Assembly (NCBI GenBank): GCA_028710655.1
Contig: JAQTTS010000126.1
Span: 1-6,306, forward strand
Direction of reading: 5' to 3'
DNA length: 6,306 nucleotides
From: Dehalococcoidales bacterium
GTDB taxonomy: Bacteria > Chloroflexota > Dehalococcoidia > Dehalococcoidales > UBA5760
Part shown: positions 1-5,252 of the stretch, in pieces
Layout: each line of letters opens with the position of its first letter
Numbering within the stretch: position 1 is the stretch's first letter
Program-made: the position numbers and the translations under genes
The notes under the pieces: generated by a model
Databases searched by the model: none
Seen by the model: the letters and a program-made list of their open reading frames with translations, nothing else
Told to the model about the DNA's origin: nothing

Positions 1-40
1 AAACCTGCCCTTTTTTCTGCAAAATCTTTGATATATCGGC

Positions 41-55
41 ATGCCCTGAGGGCAT
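41..55. repeat. Small perfect hairpin downstream of dnaA
   Basis: ATGCCC and GGGCAT flank a three-base TGA loop, giving a perfect 6-bp stem about 55 bp beyond the dnaA stop codon. Neither strand has a run of T directly after the stem, so it does not look like a standard intrinsic terminator. It could be a weak transcript-end structure for dnaA or a protein-binding palindrome. The function is unknown. Confidence 0.4.
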
Positions 56-68
56 AAGGGAGAGAAGC

Positions 69-106
69 AAAGGAGGTGTCCGGTGTGGATAGCAGATAAC
101 CGCTGA
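69..106 (+). other. Strong Shine-Dalgarno followed by a 7-codon ORF
   Basis: AAAGGAGGTG at 69-78 is a full complement of the 16S rRNA 3' tail. It is followed at good spacing by a GTG at 83-85, but the frame closes after seven codons (MWIADNR, TGA at 104-106). A second GTG at 85 closes even sooner. It could be a decayed gene start, a tiny peptide, or chance. No gene is called here. The rest of 1-110 shows nothing I recognise. Confidence 0.2.
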
Positions 107-110
107 TTCT

Positions 111-1451
111 TTATCCGGGGAAGACCCGCTCACGGATGGCGGCTACCTTGCGCTTAAGGTAGGGGCTTGAGCTTATTTCGGCGGCGATTTTTTCACAGGC
201 ATGGCTGACGGTGGAAGGATTGCGGTCTCCCAGCTCTTTACCGATCTGAGCCAGCGGGCAGTTGGTCTCATGACGGATGAGGTACATGGCTATCTGTCTG
301 GCTAGGGAAGTCTCTTTATCCCTCTTTAGTCCCCTCATGTCGGTAAGCGAGAGCTGGAAGCTGCTGGCGACAGCTTCTACCAGCAGGGCAGGAGTTATTG
401 TGGCACTGACGGGCGCCTTATCGGCGATATTCTCCAGCGCCTTAGCGGCTAAGTCTGGAGTGACCTCGGTATTAAGAAGCTTGGCGTAGGCAATAACCCG
501 GTTGAGGCTTCCCTCCAGTTCCCTTATGTTCTGCTGGATCTTCCGGGCGATGAGTTCCAGTGCCTCCGGAGCAATGCTTTCTCCCCTCTGCTTGGCTTTG
601 GCTTGGAGGATGGCCAGACGTGTTTCAAAGTCAGGGGGCTGGATGTCGACAACAAGACCCCACTCGAAACGCGAGCGCAGCCTGTCAGCCAGACGCGGTA
701 GCGATTTCGGCGGTCGGTCACTGGTAATAATAATCTGACGGTTGGCGTTATGTAACTCGTTGAAAGTGTGGAAGAAACACTCCTCAGTCTGCTCCTTGCC
801 GCTGATAAACTGGATATCGTCAATCATCAAGACGTCGGCACTTCTGTACTTATTGCGGAACTCCTTTGTCTGTCTTTCCTGGATGGCGCTGATAAATTCG
901 TTGGCGAACTGCTCGCAGCTGGCGTAGTGTACCTGGAGGTGCTTGGCCAAGACGAGATGACCGATACCATGTAGCAGGTGGGTCTTACCAAGGCCGACTC
1001 CTCCGCATACGAAGAGGGGGTTGTAGTTGTGACCGGGATTATCGGCTACTCCCAGAGCAGCAGCATGGGCAAGTCGGTTAGAGCCGCCGACAACGAAGGA
1101 GTCAAGGGTGTATTTCGGGTTGAACATGGTGGAGGCGGAGTTTACCGCCGGCGGTATCTCTTTTGTGTCGTCGCTGGCAGGGACCGCGTTCTGGTCATGA
1201 CTGATGACAGTGAAGAGAACAGCAATATTACGGCGGGTAATCCCGATCAGGGTTTTCTCAATCAGAGAGCGCTGGTTCCGTTCCAGGTATTCAGCGACGA
1301 AGGTATTGGGTACCCCGATGGTAAATTGATCGCCGTTGCAACTCAGACCTGATGTTTTCCCAAACCAGGTCTGGAAGTTATGTCTGCTGACCTGGAGCTG
1401 CAGCTCGCCTAAGGCCGCTTCCCAGGTTCTCTGTGCTGAGTCTGTTTCCAT
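111..1451 (-). CDS. dnaA: Chromosomal replication initiator protein DnaA
   Basis: DnaA is the ATP-dependent initiator that binds DnaA boxes at oriC, melts the duplex and loads the helicase. The 446-residue length is normal for the family. Domain I (about 1-80) carries the WEAAL...FQTWF pattern, followed by a short linker (about 81-110). The AAA+ domain III runs from about 111 to 345, with Walker A GGVGLGKTH (150-158), Walker B VLMIDD (207-212), sensor I IITSD (241-245), the arginine-finger region LRSRFEWGL (258-266) and sensor II around R310. Domain IV (about 352-446) is the helix-turn-helix DNA-binding part. Its signature reads DRNPSTVSHACEK (409-421), where many bacteria have GRDHTTV.HACRK, so the usual Asp-His pair is Asn-Pro. 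The ATG at 1451 fits the family N terminus and has GAGGAAAGGGG 4 bp upstream (1466-1456). I found no convincing -35/-10 pair. The neighbours do not include dnaN or rpmH on the visible side. The assignment is certain. Confidence 0.98.
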   Translation of the reverse strand: METDSAQRTWEAALGELQLQVSRHNFQTWFGKTSGLSCNGDQFTIGVPNTFVAEYLERNQRSLIEKTLIGITRRNIAVLFTVISHDQNAVPASDDTKEIPPAVNSASTMFNPKYTLDSFVVGGSNRLAHAAALGVADNPGHNYNPLFVCGGVGLGKTHLLHGIGHLVLAKHLQVHYASCEQFANEFISAIQERQTKEFRNKYRSADVLMIDDIQFISGKEQTEECFFHTFNELHNANRQIIITSDRPPKSLPRLADRLRSRFEWGLVVDIQPPDFETRLAILQAKAKQRGESIAPEALELIARKIQQNIRELEGSLNRVIAYAKLLNTEVTPDLAAKALENIADKAPVSATITPALLVEAVASSFQLSLTDMRGLKRDKETSLARQIAMYLIRHETNCPLAQIGKELGDRNPSTVSHACEKIAAEISSSPYLKRKVAAIRERVFPG

Positions 1452-1600
1452 AGAACCCCTTTCCTCTTCTGGTTCCTAGCACTGTATAGCTTTATTAGAA
1501 TGGTTTGGTATAGCCCGTGTTGGTTAGGGGATGGGATTTGGGGCGACAGTATTAATGATAGCAGGTCCTCTTGCTGGAGTGGCAAGATGTTTAGCGCTGG

Positions 1601-1711
1601 TTTTGGGGCGTTTTTGGCTCTTCTTTCCTTTGTAGAAGGTCTTCCGGACTTGCCTTTTTGTTTGATATTCGCCTGATAGCTTGAAGAAGTCCGGGTTGGC
1701 GAAAAACTTCT
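1601..1711 (+). repeat. Direct repeat copy A, foldable unit
   Basis: This is the first of two copies of a ~111-bp unit. Hand alignment to copy B at 1834-1944 gives about 98 identities in 112 columns, with 12 mismatches and two single-base gaps. Within the unit, CCGGACTT (1644-1651) pairs with AAGTCCGG (1687-1694), and an outer AGAAG (1634-1638) pairs with CTTCT (1707-1711). TTCGCC in the loop (1668-1673) can pair with GGCGAA (1698-1703), which would make a pseudoknot. The strand is given relative to fmt; the true orientation is unknown. Confidence 0.85.
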
Positions 1712-1725
1712 TTTGGTGATAATAT
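1696..1725 (+). promoter_or_regulatory. Possible promoter at the end of repeat A
   Basis: TTGGCG (1696-1701), an 18-bp spacer and TAATAT (1720-1725) resemble a sigma-70 type promoter pointing toward fmt. The -35 element lies in the repeat and the -10 element just outside it. In copy B the TTGGCG is kept (1929-1934), but no good -10 follows at the right distance. This is a weak call from pattern alone. Confidence 0.3.
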
Positions 1726-1768
1726 TTACTCGGTAGCGTGATTAACCGTTAGGTATACATCTACAGGG

Positions 1769-1831
1769 AGTTTCAGAAACAGGGTGTGCCGTAGAACACC
1801 TTTTCAGCATTATAGCAAGTTTTCTGAGACT
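1769..1831. repeat. Inverted repeat between the two direct repeats
   Basis: AGTTTCAGAAA (1769-1779) pairs with TTTCTGAGACT (1821-1831) over 11 bp, with one G-T wobble if RNA is read on the plus strand. Inside the loop, GGTGT (1783-1787) pairs with ACACC (1796-1800) and is followed by TTTT (1801-1804), which looks like a weak terminator. It may be part of a structured transcript leader ahead of fmt. Confidence 0.45.
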
Positions 1832-1833
1832 AA

Positions 1834-1944
1834 TTTTGGGGCGTTCTGGCTCCTCTTTCCCCTGTAGAAGGTCTTCCAGACTTGCTTTTTTGCTTGATAT
1901 TTGCCTGATAGATTGGAAGAAGTCTGGGTTGGCGAAGCACTTCT
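1834..1944 (+). repeat. Direct repeat copy B, foldable unit
   Basis: This second copy of the ~111-bp unit ends 33 bp before the fmt start, so it could lie in the fmt leader. The main stem is kept but one pair is changed on both sides: CCAGACTT (1876-1883) with AAGTCTGG (1920-1927), so a G-C pair in copy A is an A-T pair here. The outer AGAAG/CTTCT pair (1866-1870 with 1940-1944) is unchanged. The loop TTTGCC can still pair with GGCGAA through a wobble. Confidence 0.85.
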
Positions 1945-1977
1945 CCGTTATTTATGTCTAGCTAGAGGGGTTTAGGT

Positions 1978-2934
1978 TTGCGGATTGTGTTTATGGGGAG
2001 CCCGGATTTTGCCGTGTTGCCCCTTCAGTACCTAGTTCTAAATGAGTATCGTATTCCGGCAGTCTATACCCAGCCGGATCGGCCGGCGGGTAGGGGGCGT
2101 GGCCTGTCCCCCTCGCCGGTTAAGAGAGCGGCCGAGCGTTTGAATCTTTTCGTGGTACAATCAGGCAGCTTGCGGAAGACGGAGGCGGTTTCGGGTCTGG
2201 CTTCCTTACAGCCTGATATTATCGTCGTGGCAGCCTTCGGTCAAATTCTGCCCCGGTCGGTGCTGGATATCCCGCACTGTGGCTGCATCAATTTGCACCC
2301 CGCTCTTTTGCCAAGGTTCAGGGGGGCATCGCCGGTGGCATCGGCTATTCTGGCCGGCGAGGAGTTTACCGGGGTCAGCATTATGCTGATGGACGAGGGT
2401 GTGGATACCGGACCGATACTGGCCCGGGCGCAGATTCCCATTTCGGGGCGGGACACTACCGGCTCACTGACGGCAAAACTGTCCAGGATGTCTGCTCAGT
2501 TGCTCCTTTCCGTTTTACCGTCCTGGGTAAATGGGACACTCTCGCTTCAGCCTCAAGATGAGGCTGAAGCGAGCTACTGCCGGCCGATCTTAAAAAATGA
2601 AGGTGAGATTGACTGGAGTCTGCCCGCAGTAGATATATGGCGGCGGGTGCGCGCCTTCCACCCTTGGCCGGGGTGTTATACTAGATGGAGAGGAAGGCGG
2701 ATGAGTATTATTGAGGCGGTACCGGTATACGATGTTGGCGATGTTGCCGTCGGGCGGGTAGTGGCGTTGCCTTTGGCTGGTGGGGGGGCTGGAGAACCGG
2801 CATTTGGCGTCGGTACCGGGAAGGCGGTTCTCGGTGTGCTCCGGGTTCAGATGGAAGGAAGGCGGGCGATGTCGGCCGCCGAGTTTTTGAAGGGGCAGCG
2901 GGAGTTGGTTGGGGCTCGGCTGCCGTTAAGTTAG
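1978..2934 (+). CDS. fmt: Methionyl-tRNA formyltransferase
   Basis: This enzyme transfers a formyl group from 10-formyltetrahydrofolate to Met-tRNA(fMet) in the cytoplasm, making the initiator tRNA for bacterial translation. The 318-residue length is typical. The N-terminal formyltransferase fold begins MRIVFMGSPDFAV and contains the RGLSPSPVK loop (41-49). The catalytic residues are visible: N105 and H107 in INLHPALLPRFRG, and D143 in MDEGVDTGP. The C-terminal tRNA-binding domain starts near IDW (211-213), with VRAFHPWPG after it. The TTG at 1978 is the only usable start, because an in-frame TAG lies at 1963 and no ATG or GTG falls between. AGAGGGG (1964-1970) sits 7 bp upstream of it. A perfect 15-bp hairpin lies in the hinge-coding part (2541-2573). 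fmt is followed by mazG after 84 bp and may share its transcript. The usual partner def is not in the window. Confidence 0.96.
   Translation: MRIVFMGSPDFAVLPLQYLVLNEYRIPAVYTQPDRPAGRGRGLSPSPVKRAAERLNLFVVQSGSLRKTEAVSGLASLQPDIIVVAAFGQILPRSVLDIPHCGCINLHPALLPRFRGASPVASAILAGEEFTGVSIMLMDEGVDTGPILARAQIPISGRDTTGSLTAKLSRMSAQLLLSVLPSWVNGTLSLQPQDEAEASYCRPILKNEGEIDWSLPAVDIWRRVRAFHPWPGCYTRWRGRRMSIIEAVPVYDVGDVAVGRVVALPLAGGGAGEPAFGVGTGKAVLGVLRVQMEGRRAMSAAEFLKGQRELVGARLPLS
2541..2573. repeat. Perfect 15-bp hairpin inside fmt
   Basis: CTCGCTTCAGCCTCA (2541-2555) and its exact reverse complement (2559-2573) are separated by a three-base AGA loop. The hairpin covers fmt codons for about residues 189-199 (SLQPQDEAEAS), in the linker between the catalytic and tRNA-binding domains. 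No T run follows, so it is not a standard terminator. The reading frame stays intact and the encoded residues look family-like. Confidence 0.9.
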
Positions 2935-3018
2935 GGCCGGGATACGGTTAGGGTTGTACCGATTGTTAACGGTTAGTGAAGTAGATTTCATAGAGATGTA
3001 TTTATTAAGGAGATAATT

Positions 3019-3828
3019 TTGTCTTTGCCGCAGAATCTCGACCGGTTTGAGACTTTAGTCAGTATTGTCGCCAGGTTGCGTGCCCCCGATGGCTGTCCCT
3101 GGGATAGAAAGCAGACTCATACTTCGCTGCGGGAGAACCTGCTTGAGGAGTCTTATGAAGTGCTGGAGGCCCTGGATGGGGGGGAGCAGGAGAAGCTTTG
3201 CGAGGAACTGGGTGACCTGCTCCTGCAGATTATACTCCATGCTCAGATTGCTGCTGAAGCCGGTGATTTTAGGCTTGGTGATGTCGTCAGGGGAATAAAC
3301 GCCAAGCTGATTCATCGCCATCCCCATGTCTTTAGTTCGTCGAAGGTAGCGAGTGTCGATGAGGTGCTGGTCAACTGGGAGGGGCTCAAGAAGCAGGAAA
3401 GGGACAGCGATGTTTCTATGCTTGATGGCATACCCAGACAGATGCCGGCACTGGCCTATGCTCAGTCAGTACAGCGGCGTGTGGCGCGGGTTGGCTTTGA
3501 CTGGGATAGCGATGACGGAGTAATCGATAAGCTGGCTGAGGAGGTCGGGGAGTTCCGGCAGGCGGCCAGTCAGGAAGATAAGGCGGCAGAGTTCGGCGAC
3601 CTGGTTTTTACGCTGGCTAACATTGCCCGTCGGCTGGGGATTGACCTGGAGTCGGCACTCAGGGAGACTAACGAACGTTTCTACCGGCGCTTTGCTTGCA
3701 TGGAGAAGCTCTGCCACCAGCGCGGCCTTAACCTGATTAAGCTATCCCTTGCCGAAAAAGATGCCCTGTGGGAGGAAGCGAAAAAAAATGTCACCGGTTC
3801 GGGCGATGGTCGGGGTGAGAGGACTTGA
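3019..3828 (+). CDS. mazG: Nucleoside triphosphate pyrophosphohydrolase MazG
   Basis: MazG hydrolyses (d)NTPs to the monophosphate and pyrophosphate, which cleans non-standard nucleotides from the pool; in E. coli it also influences ppGpp levels. The 269-residue protein has the tandem two-domain form of the family (E. coli about 263). Domain 1 carries CPWDRKQTH (26-34), EESYE (43-47) and EELGD (62-66). Domain 2 carries AEEVGE (173-178) and EFGD (191-194). Each acidic pair is the usual Mg-binding site, so both look intact. The TTG at 3019 is preceded by TAAGGAG (3006-3012) at 6 bp, and no ATG or GTG lies between it and an in-frame TGA at 2977. The last residues after LWEEAKK (GSGDGRGERT) go past the family core and are read from the antisense strand of the tRNA-Pro gene. 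Its placement after fmt suggests co-transcription, but I saw no terminator or promoter to decide. Confidence 0.95.
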   Translation: MSLPQNLDRFETLVSIVARLRAPDGCPWDRKQTHTSLRENLLEESYEVLEALDGGEQEKLCEELGDLLLQIILHAQIAAEAGDFRLGDVVRGINAKLIHRHPHVFSSSKVASVDEVLVNWEGLKKQERDSDVSMLDGIPRQMPALAYAQSVQRRVARVGFDWDSDDGVIDKLAEEVGEFRQAASQEDKAAEFGDLVFTLANIARRLGIDLESALRETNERFYRRFACMEKLCHQRGLNLIKLSLAEKDALWEEAKKNVTGSGDGRGERT

Positions 3829-3882
3829 ACCTCCGACCTCAGCGTCCCGAACGCTGCGCGCTACCATCTGCGCTACACCCCG
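3807..3882 (-). tRNA. tRNA-Pro (anticodon CGG)
   Basis: The minus strand folds as a full cloverleaf. The acceptor stem is CGGGGTG (5' end at 3882) with CACCCCG (3817-3811), discriminator A at 3810 and an encoded CCA at 3809-3807. The D arm has stem GCGC/GCGC with loop AGATGGTA. The anticodon stem CAGCG/CGCTG encloses loop TTCGGGA (3851-3845), with anticodon CGG at 3849-3847 and G37 after it. The T arm has loop TTCAAGT. It resembles E. coli proK closely in the anticodon and T arms. It reads the CCG codon. The gene is convergent with mazG and overlaps its 3' end by 22 bp; a promoter lies just upstream. Confidence 0.97.
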
Positions 3883-3890
3883 GCACTGGT

Positions 3891-3920
3891 ATTATAGACA
3901 AAATTAACTGGTTTCGGCAA
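3891..3920 (-). promoter_or_regulatory. Promoter for tRNA-Pro
   Basis: On the minus strand, TTGCCG (3920-3915), an 18-bp spacer and a consensus TATAAT (3896-3891) end 8 bp before the tRNA 5' end at 3882. That leaves a very short 5' leader. The -10 box is perfect and the -35 box is partial. Confidence 0.65.
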
Positions 3921-3954
3921 CAATGACCTTTCCAAAAGGGTGCCGGAGTATGAG

Positions 3955-3984
3955 TTGAGCTATATCGGGCTTTTGGAATATAAT
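3955..3984 (+). promoter_or_regulatory. Promoter for the ApgM-like gene and lysC
   Basis: TTGAGC (3955-3960), an 18-bp spacer and a consensus TATAAT (3979-3984) predict a transcript start near 3990-3992. This leaves only about 15 bases before the TTG at 4007, including its GGGGAG ribosome site (3996-4001). The in-frame ATG at 3983 overlaps the -10 box and so would lie upstream of the transcript. The divergent tRNA promoter is 35 bp away. Confidence 0.65.
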
Positions 3985-4006
3985 GTGTCCTCATCGGGGA
4001 GCGATT

Positions 4007-5209
4007 TTGAAGTACTGTGTTCTGATCATTGATGGTGCGGCCGGTCGGCCGCTTGCGAAGCGGGGAGGTAAGACCTCTCTCGAGCTGGCGTACACTCCTA
4101 ATCTTGACGCGATGGCGCAGGAGGGTACCGTGGGGCTTGTCCGTACCGTGCCGGTGGGGATGACGCCGGACAGCGCCTGTGCCTGTATGTCGCTGCTCGG
4201 CTATGACCCGGGACGGTACCAGATCGGCCGGGCCGCTATTGAGGCGAGGAATATGGGCATTAGTATCGATGAGGACGAGGTCGTCTTCCGGTGTAATCTC
4301 GTGTCGGTTCACGACGGCAGGATGCGGGACTACAGCGCCGGTCATATCAGCAGCAGCGAGTCCGGGGAGCTCATCTCTGCCCTGGAGGAAGGACTCGGTA
4401 GCAGGGGTGTTCACTTCTATCCTGGAGTCGGCTACCGGCATATCTGCAAGGTGAAGGGGCGAGAGGATACCCTGGAGGCCTCGTGTACACCACCACACAA
4501 TATCCCAGACAGATTGATTAAAGAGTTTCTGCCCAAAGGTCCGGGGAGTGGGCTATTACGGGATCTGATGCAGCGTTCGGAGGCGATACTCCGTGACCAC
4601 CCGGTGAATGTCAAACGAAGGTCTCGTGGCAGCCTTCCGGCCAGTATGATATGGCTCTTCTGGGGCAGTCGCAGGGTACCCGATATCCCTGCCTTCCGGC
4701 AGGTCTACGGCTTAGACGCCGCGGTAACATCAGGGGTCGACGTTATTCAGGGGATGGCGCGGGTGATGGGGATGGGGGTACTCGATATCGCCGGGGTGAC
4801 TGACGGTATGGATACTGATTTTAGTGCTCAGGGTGTCGGTGCCTTGGCTGCCCTTAACCAATACGACCTGGTGGTTGTTCATATTGAGGCGCCGGATGAG
4901 GCTGGTCATGCCGGTTCAGTTGGTGATAAGGTGACTGCCATACAGAGAGTGGATGCAGAGATGGTCGCTCAACTACGCTCCTGGCGGGGAGAGCCGCTCC
5001 GGGTGTTGGTGACGCCCGACCATCCCACTCCTATTGAGCTACGCACTCATACCCCGGAACCGGTCCCCTTTATTCTCTGGGGTCAGGGGTTGAGCGCCAA
5101 CGGGGCCGGGCGTCTTACCGAGGCCGAGGCAGTAAAAACGGGCTTGTTTCTTGACCCCGGTTATAATATTATGGGCAGGTTAATAGGGATTCAGTCCGGT
5201 GTGTCATAA
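4007..5209 (+). CDS. ApgM-family phosphomutase; possibly homoserine kinase
   Basis: The protein belongs to the archaeal-type cofactor-independent phosphoglycerate mutase family (alkaline phosphatase superfamily, two metal ions). With the TTG at 4007 it has 400 residues, normal for the family, and begins MKYCVLIIDGAAGRPL, the usual ApgM opening. GGGGAG at 3996-4001 supports this start; the upstream ATG at 3983 overlaps a promoter -10 box. Visible motifs are D9-G10 (metal), S56 as likely phospho-acceptor in TPDSACACMSLLGYDP (53-68), metal-site HIEAPDEAGH (292-301), TPDH (336-339) and HTPEPVPF (348-355). The residues after S56 differ from the usual GSDVAN or GSGPGH forms. A related subfamily (TIGR02535) is a proposed homoserine kinase in genomes lacking ThrB. 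lysC follows 43 bp downstream, so that role is a serious alternative to glycolytic 3-PG/2-PG interconversion. The family call is firm, the substrate open. Confidence 0.9.
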   Translation: MKYCVLIIDGAAGRPLAKRGGKTSLELAYTPNLDAMAQEGTVGLVRTVPVGMTPDSACACMSLLGYDPGRYQIGRAAIEARNMGISIDEDEVVFRCNLVSVHDGRMRDYSAGHISSSESGELISALEEGLGSRGVHFYPGVGYRHICKVKGREDTLEASCTPPHNIPDRLIKEFLPKGPGSGLLRDLMQRSEAILRDHPVNVKRRSRGSLPASMIWLFWGSRRVPDIPAFRQVYGLDAAVTSGVDVIQGMARVMGMGVLDIAGVTDGMDTDFSAQGVGALAALNQYDLVVVHIEAPDEAGHAGSVGDKVTAIQRVDAEMVAQLRSWRGEPLRVLVTPDHPTPIELRTHTPEPVPFILWGQGLSANGAGRLTEAEAVKTGLFLDPGYNIMGRLIGIQSGVS

Positions 5210-5252
5210 CTGTCAGCCGGCCGGATTAATTTTAGTAGAGGTAAAGGACTAG

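Larger units (their letters stand above)
1452..1977. other. Non-coding intergenic region, dnaA to fmt
   Basis: I see no credible coding sequence on either strand in these 526 bases. They hold the dnaA ribosome site, a 6-bp hairpin (TCTTGC 1569-1574 with GCAAGA 1582-1587), two diverged copies of a ~111-bp direct repeat, an 11-bp inverted repeat between the copies, and the fmt ribosome site. Composition is more AT-rich than the flanking genes. No clear match to the TTATNCACA DnaA box was found by eye, so calling this oriC is not supported from the sequence alone. Confidence 0.7.

Noticed and set aside
41..60. Intrinsic terminator of dnaA
   Set aside because: The hairpin is not followed by a T run in the direction of dnaA transcription.
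84..92. TGTGGATAG, an 8/9 match to the DnaA box on the minus strand
   Set aside because: A single one-mismatch 9-mer is expected about once by chance in a window this long, there is no cluster, and this DnaA has an altered recognition motif.
978..1352. A 124-codon open frame on the plus strand
   Set aside because: It is antisense to the Walker A region and N-terminal half of dnaA, and is a shadow of that gene.
1676..1800. AAGTCCGGG and CAGGGTGTGCC, resembling pieces of RNase P RNA
   Set aside because: The stretch occurs in both repeats, the order and spacing do not match, and the conserved ACAGAAA and 3' elements are missing.
1452..1977. Replication origin next to dnaA
   Set aside because: No cluster of DnaA boxes and no clear AT-rich unwinding tract could be seen; only the gene neighbourhood suggests it.
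3983..4006. Upstream ATG as start of the ApgM-like gene
   Set aside because: It overlaps the -10 box, has no ribosome site, and adds eight residues absent from the usual family N terminus.
3839..4498. A 219-codon open frame on the minus strand
   Set aside because: It runs across the tRNA-Pro gene and is antisense to the conserved start of the ApgM-like gene; the translation shows no family-like pattern.
5210..5252. Lysine riboswitch ahead of lysC
   Set aside because: The 43-bp gap is far too short for the element and no such structure precedes the upstream gene.
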